Assembly: GCA_018829445.1 (NCBI GenBank) | Contig: JAHJTV010000074.1 | Coordinates: 1-64,000 of the forward strand | Length of the DNA: 64,000 nt | Source of the DNA: a bacterium | GTDB taxonomy: Bacteria > SAR324 > XYD2-FULL-50-16 | Direction: 5' to 3' | Shown: positions 1-7,414 of the stretch, piece by piece | Layout of the letters: the number at the start of each line of letters is the position of its first letter | Numbering within the stretch: position 1 is the first letter of the stretch | Notes under the pieces: generated by a model | What the model was told of the DNA's origin: nothing | What the model saw: the letters and a program-made list of their open reading frames with translations, nothing else | Databases searched by the model: none | Position numbers and translations under genes: made by a program

Positions 1-16
1 CAATTTCCATTGATTC

Positions 17-85
17 GTAGGATGGGCTACTTGTTGCCCATGCTGAATAAACATATAAAGATGGGCAACAAGTAGCCCATCCTAC
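17..85. repeat. REP pair (inverted) at the 3' end of hsdR
   Basis: Two oppositely oriented copies of the window's REP sequence (GTAGGATGGGCTACTTGTTG...) lie 18 bases apart. Each copy is itself a partial palindrome (GATGGGC/GCCCATC around an 8-base loop). The hsdR stop codon (TAG on the minus strand) is formed by the outer GTAGGATGGG of the right-hand copy, so the element sits exactly at the end of the gene. Confidence 0.9.
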
Positions 86-3000
86 AAAATCTCATTGTTT
101 CTGGCTTTGGCCAGGGCTGTTATTTCTGTTACCAGTTTCTCATAGTTCTTGATCAGCTCATCAATCCCGCTTAACAGGAGCAGATCCGATAGATCTCCTT
201 TCAGTGCGTCTACTTCGTGTCCGTTCTTCCAGAAGTTGATAATACCAATCCTGTCCTTAATGAGTGCATAAGCCTCTGTCACCATCTGTTTAATGGTTTC
301 CCTGGTCTCATTGGAAGTCTCTTCTTTTCCAAAAGCGATATTGATAATCAGCTCAAAAAACGGAGCCTCTTTCGGGTCAACTCCGTCCTCGGTTTCTTCC
401 CTTCCTGCCTTCACCTCCTCTCGCAGACCTTCCAACTCATTCTTTAGTTGATCCCAGTTGCTCTTGTGTTTCTGGATCAAGGCATCCAACTTCTCGCTTA
501 AAAATTGATAGAGTGCCGGATCTTTCTCCCAGTTCACCTTGCAGTGCTTACGAATGGCATGTTCCATTTCACTGGCTTTGGCCTTGGAGCTTTTATTCTT
601 ATCCAGTTCCTTGATAAAGGTATCCGACATCAACTCGACCGGTTGGATCTTGGGATTGATCCCCAGACTGATCAGGTGCTCATCGATCAGCTTTCGAACC
701 TTGGCTCCGGCTCCTGAGATATCAATAGAACCATCCTTGTAACGTTCCTTCACCCGGTTCAGAATATACCCAAAACGATACATAGGAATGCGATAAGGGT
801 TGGCTGCCTGGTTAGGAAGGATGATATCCATGCTCTGCATAAACTTCTTCAGATAGACCTCAAGATTGGCTCTCAGCTTGATATCTTTCATCAGGTCAAT
901 CATCCGTTCCAGAACATCGTATTCTTTGGCGACATCATCAATCTGCTGTTTGACGAAAGCTTCAATTTCATTAATCCCTTTATCCTTAAACAGTTGAAGT
1001 AATCGTTGGTATCGTTCCTCCAGAATCGGGATCTCGGTATTCAGATTCTTCAGTTGACTGAGGATGTCGTCCTGATCCTCTTCGGAGTAAATAGAAAGGG
1101 CAAACTTCAGGTGATTGGCCAGTCCAATATAATCAACAATAAATCCCCGGTTCTTTCCTTTATAAACCCGGTTTACCCTGGCAATGGTTTGTAACAGATT
1201 ATGCTCTTTGATCTTCTTATCAATATACATCACCTGTTCAATGGGAGCATCAAACCCGGTCAGCAGCATATCGCAGACAATCATAAAGGCTATTCCGGTT
1301 TCCGGTCGCTCATGGTCGAACTTCTTCTTGAAGTTATCAATGGCATTCATCTCTTTGGATCGTTTCCTGGCCTTAGTGACACGAGCGTCCTCATTGACAT
1401 TATCCGAGGAGAGCACCACGGCCGTTTTGATGAACTCCAATCGTTTGACCAGTTCCTCATCAAGTGGATCTTTCTGCTTTTCCAGTTCCAGGTTGGCAGC
1501 TATCGCTTTATCAATATAGGTCTGGTAGTGAATGGCTGCTATTTTTGAATTACAGACCACCTGTGCCTTGAAATCGTTGGGAAGGATATTCTCGATATAG
1601 TGTTTCACCAGATCATTGGCAATGGCTTCAATCCGTTTGGGTGCATCCAGAATATTTCCGGTACTGCCATACTTCTTTTTAATTTGCAGGATCTGTTCAT
1701 CGGTTAGATTGGCAAACAGGTCTTCAAACTTCTCTTCAAATTTCCCTTTTTCATTGATAGCAGTGTCAGCCGTTTTCCCCTCATAGAGAATTTGAATCGT
1801 GGCTCCATCATCCACGGCATCTTGCAACCTGTACTTGTCGATATAACCACCAAACCGTTCCCATGTCTTCTTTTTGTGATGGTCTGTAATCAGGGGAGTA
1901 CCCGTGAAGGCAATTCTACTGGCATTGGGAAAGGCTCCAAACAGGTTATCTCCCAGATCACTGGATTGGGTTCGGTGGGCTTCATCAATCAATACCAGAA
2001 TCTTCTCGGAGTTGTTCACCACACCAAATTCCTTCTTTTTGGCCAGTGGTTTCCCCTTGGAATTCTTGTATTCTCCCAGAACATCGGAGACATATTCCGG
2101 CAATAATTCATCGGCTTCCCGGAATTTATGGATCATCACCATATTAAGGTTGGAGGAATCAGTGATGAGATCTTTCTTGAGCTGATCCGAACTATCAATT
2201 GAATAAACTTTTTCTCCGGTTAACTGGGCTGTGTTTCCCAGTTGGTCTTCCAAGTCTACCCGGTCATTCACCATCAATACTTTAAAGTCTTTCAAATCCT
2301 CACATTGTCTGAGTTTACGAATCAAGAACACCATGGTTAAGGATTTTCCACTTCCTTGTGTATGCCAGATCACCCCGGAACGATCCATGGCAGTGCTGCC
2401 GATTCTCAGCCGGTCGATCATCTTCAATGTGGCTCGGTATTGCTGGTACCGACAGATGACTTTGATCTGACGATCCCCTGCATCCATGAACAAGACAAAA
2501 TTACGGATAATATCCAGAAAGGTATCTTTGGGAAGCATTCCCTGGATCAGGATCTCTTGGGATCGCTCAATTTCAAGAGGGGGAGTATAGGATTTGTATT
2601 TTTCAGGGAAAATTGTTTTCCAGTTGAAGTAATAGTCACTGGTTGAGGTGATACTACCAAACTTGGCATCATCCCCGATGGTGGCAATCATCAACTGATT
2701 GTAGTGAAATAGCCGTTCCTCACCCTCTTTCAAACCCGCTTCATGGGTGGCTTCCCGTTGATCGGTATATCGTCTGAGTTGGGCAATGGCCTCATAAATG
2801 GGATTGGAGGTGTAAGCATTTGCATCTTTACATTCAATCACCACCAGAGGCAATCCATTTACAAAGAGGACAATGTCAGGACGTATATGATCTTTGACTC
2901 CTCCGGGAGTATCAATACGAAATTGATTAATGGCATAGAAGCTGTTGTTCTCTGGAACCTCAAAATCGATCAGCTTAACCACAGGGTATTCTTCCCCCGT

Positions 3001-3324
3001 GATCTCATTAGAATCCACCTGGATCTTATAAAGGCAATCCAGCACATCTTTGTTGGCTTCCAGGAGACTCTTCCCTGCCTGATCTGTCAGCTCCTGGTAC
3101 AGTTCCTCCAATTGATGATCAGTCAGCCATTCTTTTCCATCCTCTGTGGTGTTGATGGATCGAACACTTTGTTTAAACTCGTCTTGTAGAACCACTTCCC
3201 GGAAATCCTCCCTCAGACTTTTGGATGGATCTTGAGGAATTCCCTCTCCCTGGTCAATAATCTTCCAACCAAGGGCTTCAAGCTGATCTAAAAATGGTTT
3301 CTCTACAAATGTGTATTCAGGCAT
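82..3324 (-). CDS. hsdR: Type I restriction enzyme R subunit (HsdR)
   Basis: Motor and nuclease subunit of a type I restriction-modification complex; it translocates and cuts DNA lacking the HsdM methyl mark. The 1080-aa protein has the N-terminal PD-(D/E)xK nuclease site (D150, then E164-C165-K166 in VVIECK). A superfamily 2 helicase follows: Walker A TQGSGKS near residue 325, DEAH near 446 (LIDEAHRT) and FTGTPL near 473. A helical C-terminal part would contact the methylase. Length is normal for HsdR. It is separated from hsdM/hsdS by rhuM, the RAYT gene and REP sequences, so it probably has its own promoter, near the palindrome at 3362-3380. The stop codon lies inside a REP element. The gene looks intact. 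Confidence 0.96.
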   Translation of the reverse strand: MPEYTFVEKPFLDQLEALGWKIIDQGEGIPQDPSKSLREDFREVVLQDEFKQSVRSINTTEDGKEWLTDHQLEELYQELTDQAGKSLLEANKDVLDCLYKIQVDSNEITGEEYPVVKLIDFEVPENNSFYAINQFRIDTPGGVKDHIRPDIVLFVNGLPLVVIECKDANAYTSNPIYEAIAQLRRYTDQREATHEAGLKEGEERLFHYNQLMIATIGDDAKFGSITSTSDYYFNWKTIFPEKYKSYTPPLEIERSQEILIQGMLPKDTFLDIIRNFVLFMDAGDRQIKVICRYQQYRATLKMIDRLRIGSTAMDRSGVIWHTQGSGKSLTMVFLIRKLRQCEDLKDFKVLMVNDRVDLEDQLGNTAQLTGEKVYSIDSSDQLKKDLITDSSNLNMVMIHKFREADELLPEYVSDVLGEYKNSKGKPLAKKKEFGVVNNSEKILVLIDEAHRTQSSDLGDNLFGAFPNASRIAFTGTPLITDHHKKKTWERFGGYIDKYRLQDAVDDGATIQILYEGKTADTAINEKGKFEEKFEDLFANLTDEQILQIKKKYGSTGNILDAPKRIEAIANDLVKHYIENILPNDFKAQVVCNSKIAAIHYQTYIDKAIAANLELEKQKDPLDEELVKRLEFIKTAVVLSSDNVNEDARVTKARKRSKEMNAIDNFKKKFDHERPETGIAFMIVCDMLLTGFDAPIEQVMYIDKKIKEHNLLQTIARVNRVYKGKNRGFIVDYIGLANHLKFALSIYSEEDQDDILSQLKNLNTEIPILEERYQRLLQLFKDKGINEIEAFVKQQIDDVAKEYDVLERMIDLMKDIKLRANLEVYLKKFMQSMDIILPNQAANPYRIPMYRFGYILNRVKERYKDGSIDISGAGAKVRKLIDEHLISLGINPKIQPVELMSDTFIKELDKNKSSKAKASEMEHAIRKHCKVNWEKDPALYQFLSEKLDALIQKHKSNWDQLKNELEGLREEVKAGREETEDGVDPKEAPFFELIINIAFGKEETSNETRETIKQMVTEAYALIKDRIGIINFWKNGHEVDALKGDLSDLLLLSGIDELIKNYEKLVTEITALAKARNNEIL

Positions 3325-3361
3325 CGTCTATTTATTTATCTACATGTTTCCTGTTTTATTT

Positions 3362-3380
3362 CGTCCACAACTTGTGGACG
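3362..3380. promoter_or_regulatory. Perfect 19-bp palindrome upstream of hsdR
   Basis: CGTCCACAACTTGTGGACG has two perfect 9-bp arms around one central base and ends 38 bases upstream of the hsdR start codon, just before a REP pair. It could be an operator for hsdR or part of the REP-associated sequence. No T-tract follows, so a terminator is less likely. Confidence 0.45.
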
Positions 3381-3384
3381 ACTT

Positions 3385-3456
3385 GTAGGATGGGCTACTT
3401 GTTGCCCATCGTTTAAATATTCCGTCAATTGATGGGCAACAAGTAGCCCATCCTAC
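3385..3456. repeat. REP pair between rhuM and hsdR
   Basis: Two inverted copies of the 26-base REP (3385-3410 forward, 3431-3456 reverse) are separated by a 20-base spacer, GTTTAAATATTCCGTCAATT. A nearly identical spacer (ATTTAAATATCCCGTCAATT) is found in the pair at 4538-4609, so the whole pair has been copied as one unit. Confidence 0.9.
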
Positions 3457-3491
3457 CCTTCTGCTCATCATTTTATTTTCATCTGCGTGGG

Positions 3492-4503
3492 TTATTTTAA
3501 TTGTTTGATCAATTTATCAAAATCGCTTTCAAAAAGACGATCCTGCACAATACGGTATTTTTCAAATTCACTCTCGGCATGAGCCTTGGCAATTTCTGCT
3601 GTTACTTTTCCGGCGTCTTGTAAAATCTCACGATCGGTGGCTTCGATAAACCGATTGAGCCGTGTTTCCCAATCCTGCATCGTCATCGGAATCTGCCGGC
3701 GCCATGTCTTCAGCAACGTCCAGATAGGCTGAAACCAGTCGCTGCAATTGCGCCATTTCGTTTTCAGTTAGATAGTTTTTGGCAACGATGACATCAAACT
3801 TCTGGATCTTTCCTTCCGGTGCGTCTTTCCAGGTGGTCAGACCCATTTGTTTTTTTTCAGCATCCGCACGATGATAGATCACTTCTGCTGCTGTTTGACC
3901 ATGAATCGCCCAGTACAGTTTATTCTGCACCGTTGCGAAAAAGCGTTTGGTGGCTTGAGCAGTGACGTCATAATCAATGGAAGTCGCATAGATGTCAGTT
4001 ATTTTCTGATAGAATTTGCGCTCGCTTAAACGAATTTCACGAATACGTTCCAGCTGCTCTTCAAAATATTTCTTAGTTAAGATGGAGCCACCGCTTTTTA
4101 TACGCTCATCATCCATCACGTATGCCTTGATGGTATACTCCTTGATGATGGTGGTCGCCCATTTGCGGAACTGCACAGCACGTTCCGAATTAACCTTGTA
4201 GCCAACAGCAATGATAGCGGAGAGATTGTAATGCTTTGTGTTGTAGTTTTTACCGTCCCTGGCAGTTATTCGAAAATTTCGAATAACTGAATCCTCCTGC
4301 AACTCGCTGTCGGCAAATACCTTTTTCAAATGATAGTTGATTGTATGGGTCTCCACATCATAAAGCTCCCCCATCATTTTCTGCGTGAGCCATATGTTTT
4401 CATCCGCATATACTGCCTCGACACCCCCCTCCCCGCTTGCAGCCACAAATGTCAAATATTCAGCCGCAGACGAGCGAATGATTTCATGCTTTTTCTTTTT
4501 CAT
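3492..4503 (-). pseudogene. RhuM-family protein, frameshifted
   Basis: The gene encodes a RhuM/virulence-RhuM family protein, common in type I RM and defence islands, of unsettled function. I start it at MKKKKHEII (ATG at 4503); the longer ORF-track start merely reads through a REP element. The first frame runs to about 3700, where the expected family sequence continues in another frame (RRQIPMTMQDW...ESDFDKLIKQLK, stop at 3492). The break follows AEDMA at ATGGCGCCGG and looks like a net two-base loss. The two frames together make about 335 aa, normal for the family. Either the gene is inactivated or there is a sequencing error; no long homopolymer is present at the break. Confidence 0.85.
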
Positions 4504-4537
4504 GGCTCTTCCAACTCTTGAAACGTTTTGTGGTTTT

Positions 4538-4609
4538 GTAGGATGGGCTACTTGTTGCCCATCATTTAAATATCCCGTCAATTGATGGGCAACAAGTAGC
4601 CCATCCTAC
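4538..4609. repeat. REP pair upstream of rhuM
   Basis: Inverted REP pair (4538-4563 forward, 4584-4609 reverse) directly ahead of the rhuM start codon, with almost the same 20-base spacer as the pair at 3385-3456. Confidence 0.9.
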
Positions 4610-4644
4610 CCATCTTTTGATTATTGTTAATCCATTTTTCCCCG

Positions 4645-4712
4645 CATGGGCAACAAGTAGCCCATCATTTAAATATCCCGTCAAATGATGGGCAACAAGT
4701 AGCCCATCCTAC
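4645..4712. repeat. Two same-direction REP copies, first one partial
   Basis: A REP lacking its outer GTAG (4645-4666) and a full one (4687-4712), both reverse, are separated by the same ATTTAAATATCCCGTCAA spacer seen in the neighbouring pairs. Bases 4706-4732 repeat the 3' end of the RAYT gene (CTACTCGATATGCATTTCTT), followed by a REP fragment near 4743-4753. Confidence 0.85.
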
Positions 4713-4786
4713 TCGATATGCATTTCTTTAATGGTATAAAAACGTTGCCCATCGTTTGTTTTTGTTAATCAATTATTTTATTTCCG

Positions 4787-4812
4787 CATGGGCAACAAGT
4801 AGCCCATCCTAC
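4787..4812 (-). repeat. REP copy overlapping the stop codon of the RAYT gene
   Basis: A reverse-oriented REP whose outer TAGGATGGGC provides the TAG stop codon of the RAYT gene (…GAG TAG GAT…). The RAYT and hsdR genes therefore end in the same way, inside a REP. Confidence 0.9.
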
Positions 4813-5333
4813 TCGATATGCATTTCTTTAATGTTTGAAGGTTCTGTGCTTCCCCAATCGCTTGAATACAATCCTTGTTGAACACATTTTTTGAATGAGG
4901 AGTATTCCCAGTCAATTGGATTGTTTACCAATCCGTGTTTGACAGGATTAAAGTGAATATAATCGTAATGTCTCTTTAAATCGTTGTCATCTTTGATTAA
5001 ATGCTCCCAATACCGTCGCTGCCAAATACCCTTTTCTCTTTTTTTGATTTTCGATTCGGATGATGGAAAGGCTTCCATATTTAAAGAAAAATGTTTTTTG
5101 ATCGCCAGCCATCTCGTTGAAAAGTCATAATCATCAGGTGGCAGTCTCCAGATTGTATGCAGATGATCAGGAAGAACCACAATCGCCTCAATAGAGAATG
5201 AATGGTTTTTCATCGCTCTCCGAAAAGCCTCTCTCAATATGTCGATGTTTTTAATTAAAAGAGGTCGTCGCTTTTCCGTCACCAAAGTAAAAAAATAGGT
5301 CCCACCAGACACATACAACCGACGATATTCCAT
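4809..5333 (-). CDS. REP-associated tyrosine transposase (RAYT, Y1_Tnp/IS200-like)
   Basis: The 174-aa protein belongs to the COG1943 HUH single-strand transposases domesticated to process REP sequences. The HUH pair is H57-L58-H59 in LPDHLHTIW, and the probable catalytic tyrosine is Y125 in YIHFNPVKHGLV, the family signature. The N-terminal MEYRRLYVSGGTYFFT is also typical. REP copies flank it on both sides (4787-4812 and 5349-5421), the arrangement known for RAYT/REP (REPtron) units, so it is the likely source of the REP family seen here. It probably acts on folded single-stranded REP hairpins. No terminal inverted repeats or second transposase gene are present, so it is not a standard IS. 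The gene looks intact. Confidence 0.93.
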   Translation of the reverse strand: MEYRRLYVSGGTYFFTLVTEKRRPLLIKNIDILREAFRRAMKNHSFSIEAIVVLPDHLHTIWRLPPDDYDFSTRWLAIKKHFSLNMEAFPSSESKIKKREKGIWQRRYWEHLIKDDNDLKRHYDYIHFNPVKHGLVNNPIDWEYSSFKKCVQQGLYSSDWGSTEPSNIKEMHIE

Positions 5334-5348
5334 TTCGTAGTCTTAATT

Positions 5349-5421
5349 GTAGGATGGGCTACTTGTTGCCCATCAAATAAAATGTATTAAAAAAAGATGG
5401 GCAACAAGTAGCCCATCCTAC
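5349..5421. repeat. REP pair upstream of the RAYT gene
   Basis: Inverted copies at 5349-5374 and 5396-5421 with a 21-base A-rich spacer, immediately upstream of the RAYT start. With 4787-4812 they bracket the transposase gene. Confidence 0.9.
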
Positions 5422-5451
5422 ATTTGTCCAGTCGTTATTGTTCATTAACCG

Positions 5452-6160
5452 CATGGGCAACGAAGTAGCCCATCCTGCACCCGAGACGAATATTTTTATG
5501 GAGAAGGGTCTTTGTTTGTGTTGATTCATGAAAACACCTCCTCTTCATGTTTATTGAGTTCCGCTTTGTCGTAGGATGGGCTACTGTGTTGCCCATCTTT
5601 TGTTTGTTCTTCATTATCCGCATGGGCAACGAAGTAGCCCATCCTACATCCGGGACGAATATTTTTATGGAGAAGGGTCTTTGTTTCTGTTGATTCATGA
5701 GACTACCTCCTCTTCAATTTCATCCACTTTTACTCGGACTTTTGCGGTGAGCAGCGTAGGATGGGCTACTGTGTTGCCCATCTTTTGTTTGTTCTTCATT
5801 ATCCGCATGGGCAACGAAGTAGCCCATCCTACATCCGGGACGAAGATTTTTATGGAGAATGGTCTTTGTTTCTGCTGGTTCATGAGACTACCTCCTCTTC
5901 GATTTCATCGATTTTTACTCGGACTTTTGCGGTGAGCAGCGTAGGATGGGCTACTGTGTTGCCCATCTTTTGTTTGTTCGTCATTAACCGCATGGGCAAC
6001 GAAGTAGCCCATCCTACATTTGTCCCGTCGTTGTTCTTCATTAACCGCATGGGCAACGAAGTAGCCCATCCTACATCCGGGACGAAGATTTTTATGGAGA
6101 AGGGTCTTTGTTTCTGTTGATTCATGAGGCCACCTCTTCTTCAATTTTATCGACTTTGAC
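5452..6160. repeat. Tandem array: hsdS 3'-tail copies fused to REP pairs
   Basis: Four copies of a unit start (CCGGGACGAA or CCGAGACGAA) at about 5481, 5650, 5835 and 6077, spaced 169, 185 and 242 bases. Read on the minus strand a unit contains the last codons of hsdS (encoding VRVKVDEIEEEVVS plus stop), about 50 bases of downstream flank and a REP pair of the variant type (CTACTGTGTT on one side, AACGAAGTAG on the other). The copy at 6077 joins the intact hsdS gene. The 5530-5570 tail copy is badly decayed. The 242-base interval has one extra REP. The short ORFs called here (GWATSLPMR, VAHPT) are translations of REPs, not genes. Confidence 0.88.
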
Positions 6161-7414
6161 TCGAACTTTTCCGGTTAGGAGGTCTTGCATTAAGCCTTTT
6201 TTTTTGAGTTCCAACTTACTTAAATATTCCATTTCACGAGTCATCTTTGACTCTACCTGATTAAGATTTTTAGCAATTGATTTTTGTTCCTTAATTTTTG
6301 GAAATTGAAATTCTATTTTGCGAAACACTGATTGCTTTATTCCCGTAACCGTCGACCCTGAAGATTTTTGTTCTAATCTTTTATATGATAATTTCCATTG
6401 AAGTAGCCAAAGTAAATAGTCGGATTCCAGTACTTCTGGATTGGGAACTAGGGTTAACAACCTTTGGGCCAAAGCTAGTTTGTAATTTGGAACTTTTGCA
6501 ACATTTCCTAAAGGTGCCTCGGTAGTAAAGAGAACACTTCCAACAGGAGGAATTCCACGTGTCATCCAAGCTTTATAATCCTTCTCAGCAATGAACTCTC
6601 TCGGTTCTTCATCAATAAACCCCATCCTCACGTTCTTTGCTGTGATAAGTGGAGTACCGGTTTCAGTTTTATTTGGTGTTTTACCTCGGTAATCAATTAT
6701 TTGTGAAAGATTGTTTTCAATTGCAGTCAATGTCCACTCCTTTGGAATCCAGCCCAGTTCTGATTCTTTGTAGAGGTGCGGGGCTTCTTCGTAGGTTGGA
6801 CGGAGTTTGCCGTTTTGATCGACACCTCGTGTGAAGAGGTCGTGCATCATTCCATGCTTGATGGACTGGTACTTGTCGATCAGGGTTTGGGTCTTCTCGA
6901 TGAGGTTGTCAACGGTGGTGAGGATTTTGGCTATTTTGCGTTGCTCTTTAACCGGAGGGATTTGAATGCTGATCGCTTTAAGGCTCTCTTGATTAATGTT
7001 TGTATTCGCACTTACTGTGCTCACTGCAATAGCTTTGGTTCTGAATTCAGATTGGTCAAAACAAAACTTTGCATAGCTAGGAATTATGGTTGTTGAATGC
7101 TGTCTGAATCGTATTATAAAGCCACTGTAAACGACATTTAGTAGATCAGATAATACAACACATGTTGTAGCAACTCCTGAGGGTTTGACTGATGATCTTA
7201 CGAAGAGCACATCTCCTTTAATCAGGTTATATCTGTTTATTTCCTGGCTGCTAACATTGACTAACCCTTTAGGATTTGTCTCGATCCAAGATTTGTCAAA
7301 GATATCTAGGAGATTAACAAAGGGGATTCCGAATCCAAAAGAATCTTTATCTTTATTTAAGCCGTTTGTAAAAAACCCGATCTCACCTAACTTCAAAGTT
7401 TTCCAATCACTCAT
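6122..7414 (-). CDS. hsdS: Type I restriction-modification specificity subunit (HsdS)
   Basis: The 430-aa DNA-recognition subunit directs HsdM and HsdR to a bipartite target. It shows the usual two target-recognition domains (about 1-170 and 210-375), each followed by a conserved helical spacer ([25 protein letters not shown] and [19 protein letters not shown]). The second domain opens with [12 protein letters not shown] choose the ATG at 7414 (MSDWKTLKL) rather than the track's 7438 because it overlaps the hsdM stop in ATGAGTGA, which suggests translational coupling. The C-terminus [14 protein letters not shown] has been copied into the tandem array downstream, with small changes (DEIEEEVVS). 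The gene is intact. Confidence 0.95.
   Translation of the reverse strand: MSDWKTLKLGEIGFFTNGLNKDKDSFGFGIPFVNLLDIFDKSWIETNPKGLVNVSSQEINRYNLIKGDVLFVRSSVKPSGVATTCVVLSDLLNVVYSGFIIRFRQHSTTIIPSYAKFCFDQSEFRTKAIAVSTVSANTNINQESLKAISIQIPPVKEQRKIAKILTTVDNLIEKTQTLIDKYQSIKHGMMHDLFTRGVDQNGKLRPTYEEAPHLYKESELGWIPKEWTLTAIENNLSQIIDYRGKTPNKTETGTPLITAKNVRMGFIDEEPREFIAEKDYKAWMTRGIPPVGSVLFTTEAPLGNVAKVPNYKLALAQRLLTLVPNPEVLESDYLLWLLQWKLSYKRLEQKSSGSTVTGIKQSVFRKIEFQFPKIKEQKSIAKNLNQVESKMTREMEYLSKLELKKKGLMQDLLTGKVRVKVDKIEEEVAS

Noticed and set aside
4504-4581. A 26-residue N-terminal extension of the rhuM ORF.
   Set aside because: It translates a REP sequence; the family N-terminus begins at MKKKKHEII.
17-6074. The evenly sized repeats suggested a CRISPR array.
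   Set aside because: Copies alternate in orientation, spacers are short and shared between copies, and no cas gene is present. The RAYT gene explains them as REP elements.
5435-6144. Several overlapping ORFs encoding [14 protein letters not shown]..., GWATSLPMR and similar.
   Set aside because: They are translations of the repeated hsdS-tail/REP units, on both strands, without ribosome sites or family similarity.
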